DNA from: SG8-32-3 sp964514055 | GTDB taxonomy: Archaea > Thermoproteota > Bathyarchaeia > Bathyarchaeales > Bathycorpusculaceae | Direction: 5' to 3' | Assembly: GCA_964514055.1 (NCBI GenBank) | Contig: CAZEPB010000008.1 | Span: 1-64,000 of the forward strand | Length of the DNA: 64,000 nt | Part shown: in pieces, positions 56,365-64,000 of the stretch | How the letters are laid out: every line of letters begins with the position of its first letter | Position numbering within the stretch: position 1 is the first letter of the stretch | Made by a program: the position numbers and the translations under genes | The notes under the pieces: generated by a model | Told to the model about the DNA's origin: nothing | Databases searched by the model: none | Seen by the model: only the letters and a program-made list of their open reading frames with translations

Positions 56365-59300
56365 ATGTCAATTAAACTTTGTAAAAAACTGACAACAACA
56401 CTCTTCATCGCAACAATACTTTCAGTAATGTTCATAGGACTAATCAACATACCCGTAACAAACGCGGCAGAAATTGGCCAAACACTCGAAGTCAACGGAC
56501 CCATAGCCCAGCTCACAACCGACGCCGGGCATTACCTCGGCAGCTACTCGCCAGATGGCACACGCATCGTTTACACTGGCGCAGGCGGCATCTGGATAGC
56601 AAATGCAGACGGTAGCAACCCACACCGAATATACCTTTCTGGCACAAGGCCAAAGTGGGGTCCTGCCTCAGAAGCGTATCCAGACGGTCTAATTGCTCTC
56701 GCTGGAACAGGAATCACCATCATAACACCTGACGGAACTTTCATCAAGACCATAGATACATCACATATCTATCCTGGGGACGGTTTAGTAAAGACAGGTA
56801 CACATAGCCTCGACTGGTCGCTAGACGGCACAATGATAGCCTTTGCAGACAACGCTGGCACTATGGGAATTTGGACGATAAACTTTGACGGCACAGGCTT
56901 AACACAGATAACCGACTACTCGCAATCTGCTTATGCTCCGTCTTGGTCGCCAGACGGCACCGAAATAGCATGTGCCTGGGGTCCAAGCGCAGCACACGTC
57001 GGCGTCTTCAAGTCTGACGGCTCAGACACTTCACCGCTACGAGAGATCGGTACTGGCGGCGACTATCCAGATTGGGGCGCCAACGGCAAAATTGCATACC
57101 ACGTACAAGCAACCTCACAGCTATATGTGATGAATGGCGACGGAAGCGACGACACAAAGGTTTCTGACGGTCCAGCTGCAATGGTAGCATGGGCGCCTGA
57201 CTGCCAACGACTAGTTTACATCAATGGCTTTGCCAACAAAAACATTTTCACCCGAAGCTACCCATACGGAACGGTACAGGACGCTATAAACGCAGCAGAC
57301 TCAGGCGACACAATCCTTGTTCACGCTGGAAGCTACCCTGAAACTTTGAACCTTGGCAACAAAGCATTAACTCTTGAAGGCGAAGACATAGACACCACAA
57401 TCATTAACGCAGCAGCCTACACAACTTACGCTATCCAGAACTTCGGGAATTTCTCAACGGTTCGCAGCTTAACGTTAATCGGAACCACCAACTACGGATT
57501 TAAGGTTTCCCACGTAAGCAACATAACCCTTGAGAACCTAAAAGTTGAAAACTCTGGAAAAAGCGCTATCGACCTGAACACCGTTGACGACACAGTACTC
57601 ACCAACATAACCGCCGTGAATACCATAGCAGGCTTTGGCGTAATGATACTCGACTCCTACAACGTCAACGTGACAAACATAGCTACAAGCGGCAACGCCT
57701 GGGGCGGCGTATCCGTCCAGTCCGCAGGCAGAGGTTCGGACTCAATAACCTTCAGCGGAAACTTTGACGCTGAAGAAGATATTCCTCTTCTGCTCGAGCA
57801 GGACCCGCCATACCCGCCAATAACCAACGTGAAAATCCCAGGCAAATTCGGGTACGCAACCTACGCTTACCGAGTGGCTGACGACTACAAACAGACGTTC
57901 TATCAAGAAACCCTAGAAAACGCTGAATCCTTCGCTCAAACACTGTTATCGCCCTCTTACACCGCAGTAAACGTACATGATATCGCAGAAGAAAACTACT
58001 ATGTCACAGAAGGCATGGAAATTCAAGCAGCCATAAATGCAGCCTCTGAAGGCAATACTATCAACGTAGCCGCAGGCATGTATAACGAGCGCATCACCAT
58101 TGAAAAACCCCTTACTCTAAGGGGCGCAACCGCTGACGTCAACAAGAACGGCTATACAGTGCCAGCGGACTATGCTTGGAACAGCACCGTTGAAACCATA
58201 CTCAACAATCCCGAGCCAGCACCTACAGGCTTAGTATCAGTCGTTACCATCCAAGACACAAGCGACGTAACTTTTGAAGGCTTTATCGTCCAGAGTCTCA
58301 ATGCACCCTCAGGCAGCGCGAATGACATGCTGCTCACAATCAAAGCCCACACCATGACAATGGAAAACATCAACATCCGAAACAACGTCATAGGTCCTAA
58401 CACCAACGTCGAGGACCAAGACGGAACTGCTGGACGCATGGGACTATACATCAGCGTAAACCAATACCAAGAAGTGCCTTTCGGTGTAGTAAACAGCGCA
58501 ATCGCAGGTAACAAAATCTTCGGCTGCGAAGGAAACGGTGACAATGTTTTCATTTGGGGTGCCTACTACTCTTATGGCGCTAGATATCCTAGCCCAATGG
58601 AAGGCACCGTAATTGAAGACAACGAAATATCGGGTTCCCATCGTAGCGGCATAGAGATAGCAGGAGGCATCAGCGGACTAACCATACAGAACAACACGGT
58701 TTCAGGTAACGGCGGCTTGCCAACTGACGACCCCGCCAACTTGAAATACGGAAACGGCATTGTCCTTATCCGTGGCTCAAGCGACAGCGGCGAACAGATA
58801 GGTTTAGGTCCTGAAAACCTGACAATCGCGTACAACGACATCACAGGCAACGAAAAGAATGGTATCTACATGGGACCTGTCAGCAAGAACTATGTTATCA
58901 CTGGCAACAACATTAACGGCAACGGCTGGGACGGTATTCAGCTAGACATGGAAGCACACTACAAGAACCCAACCTTTGAAGAAGAGGACAGGGTCGGCTT
59001 CTATAACGCCTCTGAAAACATTGCAGCAACAAACAACAACATCTACGACAATGGCAAACTAAATACGCATGTTATCGGCAGACCTACAAACGGCTTCGTT
59101 CTGAATGCTACTTACAACTGGTGGGGCACCGCAGACGTGACTATCGTAACCAAGATGGTAAACGGTAGCGTGCTGTTCGGTCCGTGGCTCAATGCAGCCT
59201 ACCCCGAAGGCGAAGCAGCACCCGCAACATCAGAAACCGTCACAGGCTCAGGAACCGTTAACGCCACAGAAACAGCCGGAACAGAAGTTGATTTCAACTG

Positions 59301-60177
59301 CAAGTCTGGAGAATCAACAACCGTCACCGTCACGCAATACATGGATATTCCAACAGGAACAGAAACCCCAGCGTTCAACACTATGGGATACATAGACGTT
59401 TACGTGCCAAACCCGAGCGCTCTAGAAAGCATAACCATCCGAGGCTACTACACCGACGAGGACATAGCCGCTATGGGCATGGTCGAGGCTGACCTACGCG
59501 CCTACTACTGGAGCGATACAGCAGAAGCATGGCTGCCATGCAGCAACACAGGCGTAAACACAACAGGCAACTACATTTGGGCGTACTTAGACGCTTCAAC
59601 AGTGCCTACGCTTGACTATCTGCTTGGAGGTCCATTTGGCGGCGGTACACCCGAGATCACAGTCTCCCCAAGTGAAGGCATAACGCTGACGATGGTTAGC
59701 GGCGCAGGCTTCAACCCAGGCGACACCGTAACTATTCAGTGGGAAGGTAGTGCGATTCCAACGCTGCCAAACCACGTGATAGTGGATGCTGACGGCACGT
59801 TCACAGCACAAATCACAGCTGCAAACCAAGCACAAGGAACCTACGCGATCTCAGCAGCAGACGAAAGCGGCAGCACAGCCACAGCAACCTTTTCAGTTCT
59901 TGACACTACAGGAGCCAAAGGCGACACTGGCGACGCAGGAGCAGCAGGAACTAAAGGTGCCACTGGACCCGAAGGCGACACAGGCAAAACAGGCGACACA
60001 GGCGACACAGGCGACACAGGCCCCGAAGGCACAACAGGACCCGAAGGACCTACAGGCGAAGCAGGAGAAAACGGTGTAACAGTTTCCTTAGTGCCAGCCT
60101 ATATCGCCATATTTGTGGCGTTAGTTGCTCTCATCGTAGCTCTAGTTGTCGTGTTCGTTGTCAAAAGGAAGCAGTAA
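56365..60177 (+). CDS. Giant surface protein: propeller, beta-helix, collagen-like repeats
   Basis: 1270 residues from ATG 56365. Signal peptide (KKLTTTLFIATILSVMFIGL); TolB/WD40-like blades (SPDGTRIVYTGAGGIWI, SWSPDGTEIACAWG) to about residue 300; a pectate-lyase-type right-handed beta-helix starting GTVQDAINAADSGDTILVHA with many GNxI/NNxI turns to about 980; PGF-pre-like or sandwich domains; then 18 or so Gly-x-y triplets (GDTGDTGDTGPEGTTGPEG); one terminal helix and KRKQ. Likely a long outward stalk of the cell or coat. The collagen-like part would trimerise. Confidence 0.82.
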   Translation: MSIKLCKKLTTTLFIATILSVMFIGLINIPVTNAAEIGQTLEVNGPIAQLTTDAGHYLGSYSPDGTRIVYTGAGGIWIANADGSNPHRIYLSGTRPKWGPASEAYPDGLIALAGTGITIITPDGTFIKTIDTSHIYPGDGLVKTGTHSLDWSLDGTMIAFADNAGTMGIWTINFDGTGLTQITDYSQSAYAPSWSPDGTEIACAWGPSAAHVGVFKSDGSDTSPLREIGTGGDYPDWGANGKIAYHVQATSQLYVMNGDGSDDTKVSDGPAAMVAWAPDCQRLVYINGFANKNIFTRSYPYGTVQDAINAADSGDTILVHAGSYPETLNLGNKALTLEGEDIDTTIINAAAYTTYAIQNFGNFSTVRSLTLIGTTNYGFKVSHVSNITLENLKVENSGKSAIDLNTVDDTVLTNITAVNTIAGFGVMILDSYNVNVTNIATSGNAWGGVSVQSAGRGSDSITFSGNFDAEEDIPLLLEQDPPYPPITNVKIPGKFGYATYAYRVADDYKQTFYQETLENAESFAQTLLSPSYTAVNVHDIAEENYYVTEGMEIQAAINAASEGNTINVAAGMYNERITIEKPLTLRGATADVNKNGYTVPADYAWNSTVETILNNPEPAPTGLVSVVTIQDTSDVTFEGFIVQSLNAPSGSANDMLLTIKAHTMTMENINIRNNVIGPNTNVEDQDGTAGRMGLYISVNQYQEVPFGVVNSAIAGNKIFGCEGNGDNVFIWGAYYSYGARYPSPMEGTVIEDNEISGSHRSGIEIAGGISGLTIQNNTVSGNGGLPTDDPANLKYGNGIVLIRGSSDSGEQIGLGPENLTIAYNDITGNEKNGIYMGPVSKNYVITGNNINGNGWDGIQLDMEAHYKNPTFEEEDRVGFYNASENIAATNNNIYDNGKLNTHVIGRPTNGFVLNATYNWWGTADVTIVTKMVNGSVLFGPWLNAAYPEGEAAPATSETVTGSGTVNATETAGTEVDFNCKSGESTTVTVTQYMDIPTGTETPAFNTMGYIDVYVPNPSALESITIRGYYTDEDIAAMGMVEADLRAYYWSDTAEAWLPCSNTGVNTTGNYIWAYLDASTVPTLDYLLGGPFGGGTPEITVSPSEGITLTMVSGAGFNPGDTVTIQWEGSAIPTLPNHVIVDADGTFTAQITAANQAQGTYAISAADESGSTATATFSVLDTTGAKGDTGDAGAAGTKGATGPEGDTGKTGDTGDTGDTGPEGTTGPEGPTGEAGENGVTVSLVPAYIAIFVALVALIVALVVVFVVKRKQ

Positions 60178-60192
60178 AATTTTCTCTCCACC

Positions 60193-60200
60193 TTTTTTTT
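60193..60200 (+). terminator. T-run terminator
   Basis: Eight T after CTCTCCACC, directly after the giant surface gene. Confidence 0.45.
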
Positions 60201-60216
60201 GTTTTGAAGTGATCAT

Positions 60217-60552
60217 ATGAAATTGAAGGTCCAAAAAATCGAGTCAATCCGTGACCTAGACGGCAATCTTGGAAAAAAAATTGAACTCGTTGAAGAACGG
60301 GATGGTATCTCGCCGTTCATGGTTGGTCCGCGAACAGAAGAGGCGCAGATTGCCAGGGACGTAATGCGTACCATGCAGATAGTCGTCCCGCATGTGTATC
60401 CTCCAGGAATGAAAATCATCCTCCCTAAGATAATCCTGTTTTTAACCGAGCAGGAATACGATAGTTTAGGCGTAACCTTCGCCGTAAACCAAATTTATGA
60501 GATAACGCTGGGAAACCAGGGCTTCAAATTCCAAAAGGAGACGACAGAATAA
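60217..60552 (+). CDS. 111-residue protein, possibly arcadin-1-like
   Basis: N-terminal strands with charge pattern KLKVQKIESIRDLDGN and GKKIELVEERDG, then a Pro-rich stretch (VVPHVYPPGMKIILPK) and a final strand pair. The opening resembles arcadin-1 proteins associated with crenactin, but I cannot test this and no actin gene is present. First of four small co-directional genes. Confidence 0.4.
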   Translation: MKLKVQKIESIRDLDGNLGKKIELVEERDGISPFMVGPRTEEAQIARDVMRTMQIVVPHVYPPGMKIILPKIILFLTEQEYDSLGVTFAVNQIYEITLGNQGFKFQKETTE

Positions 60553-60800
60553 TGCCGAAAATCGAAGTTATGTATGCGTTTGTTGCTGTAGAAAAAGAGC
60601 CTGACGATGAAGGCGTAGCAGCCGTTAGATTCGGCGACGTCTGGATGCCGCTTGTGGGCGCAGACATGGCACGAGTGGAAGCTTTAAAGCCGCTGGCGCA
60701 GAAATTGGTAAACCTCACAGGAAAAAAAATTACCATAATCAAGTTTACGAACCGCGAGACAATAGAAACGTTTACTCCTCCAAAAAAGAAGGAAGGTTAA
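60552..60800 (+). CDS. 82-residue protein, unknown
   Basis: Starts at ATG 60552, sharing a base with the preceding stop. MYAFVAVEKEPDDEGVAAV then EALKPLAQKLVNLTGKKI; an alpha/beta mini-fold. Basic end. No family. Confidence 0.55.
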   Translation: MPKIEVMYAFVAVEKEPDDEGVAAVRFGDVWMPLVGADMARVEALKPLAQKLVNLTGKKITIIKFTNRETIETFTPPKKKEG

Positions 60801-60807
60801 CATAAGA

Positions 60808-61098
60808 ATGGTCACAGATGTTGATTGCCAAGAGATAATGAAGAAAACGATTAAAATACTGCTTGAAAGTACGCCTGGCGTTGGTTTGCTTGATACAGAG
60901 TTCACCCAGGTTTTTGACAACTTGAAATGCGACGGCTTTCTTTTCCTCTTTTTCAGCAAACAAGACCGTACAAGAGGAACCACAATCGCTGGCGGTGGCA
61001 ATATCCCCGATAGAGCTGCACTAATGGTGAGAACGTTCTATCCCGACCAATACGAAAAGTTCAAAGACGCGCTCACAAAAGGAGGCGTTTACCCCTAA
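60808..61098 (+). CDS. 96-residue protein, unknown
   Basis: IMKKTIKILLESTPGVGLLD, one cysteine, FLFLFFSKQDRTRGTTIAGG, then a helical end. Behind AAGGAAGG. No family. Confidence 0.55.
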   Translation: MVTDVDCQEIMKKTIKILLESTPGVGLLDTEFTQVFDNLKCDGFLFLFFSKQDRTRGTTIAGGGNIPDRAALMVRTFYPDQYEKFKDALTKGGVYP

Positions 61099-61115
61099 AC
61101 AGGAGACGACAAAGA

Positions 61116-61382
61116 ATGTTAACTGTAACTGACCCCCAAAAAATGGCTGCACAAATCCGGACAGGAACCCTAGCGCGCATGGACCTAACGGCAACTCTCG
61201 ATGAGCCTGTGAGTCTTGGCTGCCTTCCTGTACTCTGGATAACCAACCCCGCAGGAGAAAAACGGTTCGCCCTCCAACTCTCCCATGCAGACGTCAACCG
61301 CGGAGCTGCCAAAGCAGGCGAAACCTGGGACCTCTGGATAAACCGCTTCGGCGAAATCTTCCTAACCGCACGCGTGCAATAG
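61116..61382 (+). CDS. 88-residue protein, unknown
   Basis: Starts at ATG behind GGAGACG. Begins TVTDPQKMAAQIRTGTLAR and has LQLSHADVNRGAAKAGETWD; compact, no membrane part. A T-run (61400-61404) lies past its stop. Confidence 0.55.
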   Translation: MLTVTDPQKMAAQIRTGTLARMDLTATLDEPVSLGCLPVLWITNPAGEKRFALQLSHADVNRGAAKAGETWDLWINRFGEIFLTARVQ

Positions 61383-61442
61383 AACAATCTTCTATCTCTC
61401 TTTTTATAGGACTAGTCCTTTTTTCTCTTAGGAGTAGTCGAA

Positions 61443-62408
61443 ATGGTAAATTGGAAAGAATTGGACCCTGCGCTCATCATCAAACACTGCGAAGAAACCT
61501 ATGAGCGATACCGCGAGTACCCTTCTATCCGCGACATCTTCTACGCTTTCGTTGACGAGTTATGGCCTAACACCAAATCCGTTTACAAAGCGCTTTCAAA
61601 ATGGCTAGTCGCTATGCGTCTGGCACGAAAGATAGACTGGCGTATGATGCGCGACGGCAGTGGGCGCGAGTACGAAGAAGGCGACTGGAGTTATGACACG
61701 CCTCGTGAACACATTGAGTTTTGGCTTGAGGAGTTCTTAAAAACACCCTACCGTTATCGCTGTCCAGTGTGGCAAGATCAACCGAAAAAGGTTATAGTGG
61801 CTTGCGAAAAAGAAGGTGACTATCCCATAGTAAAATCGATTCTCCGAGACTTAAACGTGGACACTTTCTATGCACGTGGCTACTCTGGATGGCGCCCTTT
61901 GTTTGAGGCAGTAGAAAAAATGAAAGAAGAGGCCAAAATCCCCGTAATCATAGCTCTAGCGGATTTTGACCCCAGTGGAGGCGAAGGTGCGAAAATGACT
62001 GGCAAGGACTTAGTTTCTTTTCTGCTGAAAGCGTTTCGCAAGCTTGGAGTTGATAACGTAACGGTGGAGAAAATAGTCGTCACAAAAGAGCAGATTGAAC
62101 AGTTTAAGCTGCCTCACAGACCCGAAGACGCCAACGAGATCGCAAAGCTCCAGAAGGATCCCCGCTTCAAAGACTGGTCCTACGGCTTGTACCGCGTTGA
62201 AACCGCAGCTCTCAGAAAGAAAGCCCCGGACTACTTTGATAAAACGCTGCGAGACGCCGTGCTGAAACACCTGGACAAAGAGATTTACGCGAGGGTCCAG
62301 AAGGAAGAGGAAGAGGGGCGCATGAAGGTTATCGAGTTCTTCAACAACAATGAGGACTTGCTCGACGAGTTCAGAGAACGCCTAAACACTGATGAGAGCC
62401 TAGATTAG
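61443..62408 (+). CDS. Topo mini-A / Spo11-TopoVI-A-like TOPRIM protein
   Basis: 321 residues. Residues 28-34 read SIRDIFY, the T/S-x-R-D/E-x-x-Y signature of the winged-helix domain whose Tyr (Y34) cuts DNA in TopoVI-A and Spo11. The TOPRIM domain follows with VIVACEKEGDYP (Glu 122 or 124) and ALADFDPSGGEG (Asp 174, 176), the metal site. Length and order fit the plasmid/virus 'Topo mini-A' group, which lacks a B subunit; none is encoded here. Presumably acts in replication or resolution of the element. C-terminus is a charged helix. Confidence 0.75.
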   Translation: MVNWKELDPALIIKHCEETYERYREYPSIRDIFYAFVDELWPNTKSVYKALSKWLVAMRLARKIDWRMMRDGSGREYEEGDWSYDTPREHIEFWLEEFLKTPYRYRCPVWQDQPKKVIVACEKEGDYPIVKSILRDLNVDTFYARGYSGWRPLFEAVEKMKEEAKIPVIIALADFDPSGGEGAKMTGKDLVSFLLKAFRKLGVDNVTVEKIVVTKEQIEQFKLPHRPEDANEIAKLQKDPRFKDWSYGLYRVETAALRKKAPDYFDKTLRDAVLKHLDKEIYARVQKEEEEGRMKVIEFFNNNEDLLDEFRERLNTDESLD

Positions 62409-62439
62409 CGTCAATCAGCACATATAGGTTTAAGCAATA

Positions 62440-62451
62440 ACGCTTAAATAT
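62440..62451 (+). promoter_or_regulatory. BRE/TATA box ACGCTTAAATAT
   Basis: Precedes the Pro/Arg-rich gene by about 55 bases, identical to the boxes of the surface genes. Confidence 0.6.
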
Positions 62452-62506
62452 AATATCAAAAGCATTAAATCAGAGAAAAGGAGAATAAGCAGAAGGAACC
62501 GTAAAC

Positions 62507-62656
62507 ATGGACTGCCCCCGACCCGACCCCCGACCAAACCCTAGACCCCCTAGACCTGACCCCCGTTCTGACCGCACATGGGTTAACGCTTGCCGTGAAG
62601 CAGAAGCCGACCAAGAAATACGTATCTATAAAGGACGCAAAAAGCATGGGACATAA
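62507..62656 (+). CDS. 49-residue Pro/Arg-rich protein
   Basis: ATG 62507 behind AAGGAACC. First half is built on P-R-P-D triplets (CPRPDPRPNPRPPRPDPR), second half is charged. Overlaps the next gene by 11 bases. May be a disordered nucleic-acid binder; the low complexity keeps confidence low. Confidence 0.4.
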   Translation: MDCPRPDPRPNPRPPRPDPRSDRTWVNACREAEADQEIRIYKGRKKHGT

Positions 62657-62846
62657 ACAGCATGGAGCCAAAAAATTCGAGCAATACTATGGTGTACCCT
62701 ATAAGTCTAAAACATTCAGGACTGTTTACGAGTGCCCCCGCTGTGGATGGCGCCGCCCCGATGAATCAACCGTTTCAAAATGCCCCACGTGCGGCGTTGC
62801 TCTTTATTCAAGAGTAATCAAAGTGGAAAGGGTGCAATCGCCCTAA
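62646..62846 (+). CDS. 66-residue zinc-ribbon protein
   Basis: ATG 62646 (AAAGGA upstream); GTG 62595 is possible. ECPRCGWRRPDESTVSKCPTC is a clear zinc ribbon between basic ends. Confidence 0.6.
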   Translation: MGHKQHGAKKFEQYYGVPYKSKTFRTVYECPRCGWRRPDESTVSKCPTCGVALYSRVIKVERVQSP

Positions 62847-62920
62847 TTTTTCTCCTTGATTCTTTCTGTGAATCTTCTCCTTGAAAAAGGCGGTTGCATC
62901 CCCACAACCTTTAATCCAAA

Positions 62921-62930
62921 ACGCTTAAAT
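62921..62930 (+). promoter_or_regulatory. BRE/TATA box ACGCTTAAAT
   Basis: 49 bases before ATG 62970. Confidence 0.6.
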
Positions 62931-62969
62931 TTGTTTAATGACGTATTAGACCGTAGGGTGAAACCATAA

Positions 62970-63173
62970 ATGGTAAGTGAAGGAAGAGGACGCCTGTTCA
63001 AGCGTAGAGACGATAAATACTTAGTCTATCTGCCGAAGGACCTGTGCGAAGACAGCATGTTCCCGTTCAAAGGCGCAGAAAGCATATTCGTGAAAGTCAG
63101 TTTCAAAATAGGCGCTAAAAAACCTGAGCTTCTCATGGAAGAATGGAAGGAACCTGAACAAGAACCTGATTGA
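62970..63173 (+). CDS. AbrB-like small protein
   Basis: 67 residues. GRLFKRRDDKYLVYLPKDLC has the strand-loop-strand of AbrB/SpoVT domains, followed by VKVSFKIGAKKPELLM. Possible dimeric DNA-binding regulator; overall match is weak. Confidence 0.45.
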   Translation: MVSEGRGRLFKRRDDKYLVYLPKDLCEDSMFPFKGAESIFVKVSFKIGAKKPELLMEEWKEPEQEPD

Positions 63174-63189
63174 TAGGTGGAATAGCAAA

Positions 63190-63666
63190 ATGACTCTCCG
63201 CGATGCCGATGTTAAGGTGCTATTATCTTTAATGGCTAACTGTAGGAAAAGCGATAGAGAAGTATCTAAAGAAGTCGGCTTGTCTCAGCCTACAATTACC
63301 CGAAGAAGAGGTTTGCTTGAAAATAACGGTGTAATTCAACGTTACATAGCAGTACCCGACTTTGCAAAATTAGGCTTCCGCATAATTGCCGTTAACTTCG
63401 GTTCCTGGGATCAAAACGTAATGCTCGACAAAGAAAGCATGGCAAAGCTCCACAAAAATGTGCTTTTCATGGCAACGGGTCAAGGAGGCAACGCAGACCT
63501 TCTTTGCATCTCAGTACACCACGACTACTCCAGCGTCGTTAACTTTCGCCGGGTTTTGGCTAGCATAGGTATTAACAGCCAAACCTTTCTCATTGACACT
63601 AAAACAGAAATAATAAAGCCTTTCAACATGGACCTTAGCGCAAACGATCTAAAAATCTCTAAATAA
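63190..63666 (+). CDS. Lrp/AsnC-type transcription regulator
   Basis: 158 residues. HTH: LRDADVKVLLSLMANCRKSD, REVSKEVGLSQPTITRRRGLLE, NGVIQRYIAVPDFAKLGF is the exact order of Lrp/AsnC winged helices; the C-terminal part (VLFMATGQGGNADLLCISVH) may be an incomplete RAM-like sensor domain. Likely senses a small ligand or only dimerises. Confidence 0.75.
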   Translation: MTLRDADVKVLLSLMANCRKSDREVSKEVGLSQPTITRRRGLLENNGVIQRYIAVPDFAKLGFRIIAVNFGSWDQNVMLDKESMAKLHKNVLFMATGQGGNADLLCISVHHDYSSVVNFRRVLASIGINSQTFLIDTKTEIIKPFNMDLSANDLKISK

Positions 63667-63684
63667 GCCTTTCAACAACCCCCC

Positions 63685-63690
63685 TTTTTT
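63685..63690 (+). terminator. T-run terminator
   Basis: CCCCCC followed by six T, 18 bases past the Lrp-like stop. Confidence 0.4.
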
Positions 63691-63723
63691 CTTTTCTATA
63701 TTCATCTACAACTGGTGATATAG

Positions 63724-63846
63724 TTGACAAATGCAAAGTGTAGATGCCTGAAATGCAAAGTTTACGGTTGCATTGAACACATCAGAGCTGTTAAAAAGCA
63801 GTATGATGCGGAAAAGGCTGCTAAAGAAGCTGCTGAAAAGCAGTAA
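63724..63846 (+). CDS. 40-residue Cys-containing peptide
   Basis: TTG 63724 behind TGGTGAT. KCRCLKCKVYGCIEH then a lysine/alanine helix. A T-run (63855-63862) follows. Possibly metal-binding. Confidence 0.45.
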   Translation: MTNAKCRCLKCKVYGCIEHIRAVKKQYDAEKAAKEAAEKQ

Positions 63847-63891
63847 ATTTCCCCTTTTTTTTGTGTATTTGTGTTTTACATTTCATCCAAA

Positions 63892-63901
63892 ACGCTTAAA
63901 T
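63892..63901 (+). promoter_or_regulatory. BRE/TATA box ACGCTTAAAT
   Basis: Drives the gene that runs off the window end. Confidence 0.55.
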
Positions 63902-63950
63902 CAATCGTGTCGTAATTCGTAATATAGCAAAAACTGAAAAGTGAACATAA

Positions 63951-64000
63951 ATGGGAAAATACACCGCAGAAGAAATCAACAACATCATAAACCTCAAAGG
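63951..64000 (+). CDS. Partial gene, N-terminus only
   Basis: ATG 63951, 59 bases after the TATA box. Only GKYTAEEINNIINLK is visible, helical. Cut by the window end; function cannot be told. Confidence 0.45.
   Translation, partial: MGKYTAEEINNIINLK

Overview
This 64 kb window reads as an archaeal extrachromosomal or viral element, densely coded and bounded by nothing obviously chromosomal. Archaeal signs seen in the sequence are TATA/BRE-type promoters (repeated ACGCTTAAATA boxes), GGAGG-type ribosome binding sites, PCNA-type (not DnaN-type) sliding-clamp sequence, and large secreted proteins with PQQ-type propellers ending in one membrane helix and KR-rich tail. A Bathyarchaeia-like or related host is my inference from those surface proteins and promoters; no marker gene proves it. 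Element character is supported by a ParA with a ParB-like partner, a Spo11/TopoVI-A-like 'mini-A' protein, many tiny zinc-ribbon and winged-helix genes, and blocks of virion-like proteins of no recognised family.

Layout. 1-9.5 kb: regulators, AbrB-like and ribbon-helix-helix proteins, ParA and a ParB-like stub flanked by AT-rich repeats, a tRNA(CAU), a candidate structured RNA. 9.5-11.0 kb (minus): an operon with a CHAT/caspase-fold protease and three small membrane proteins. 11.1-16.1 kb: first virion-like block with fibre-like repeats and PEGA-like domains. 16.2-28.7 kb: sugar and glycosylation cluster on both strands: three glycosyltransferases and one GT-A-like protein, three SDR epimerases, a NUDIX hydrolase, an E1/ColD-type sugar 3-dehydratase, an E1-alpha/E1-beta thiamine-diphosphate pair and a B12-type radical SAM enzyme. 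28.9-36.0 kb: second virion-like block, a holin-like pair and a family of C2HC zinc-module proteins. 36.1-42.8 kb (minus): a 495-residue protein and a 1713-residue giant protein that starts with two PCNA-like clamp regions in tandem. 42.9-48.8 kb: a tight train of small genes. 48.8-60.2 kb: signal-peptide surface proteins. 60.2-64 kb: small unknown proteins, Topo mini-A, Lrp-like regulator.

How it may work together (inference): the par genes and Topo mini-A maintain the element; the giant clamp fusion may tether replication or packaging to DNA; the virion-like blocks share a promoter element suggesting joint (late) expression; the sugar cluster would decorate either the particle or the host surface; the CHAT operon is a candidate lysis, abortive or inter-element defence module. 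A recurrent oddity is that several well-formed genes with good ribosome binding sites begin at near-cognate codons (ATT, ATC, CTG, ACG).
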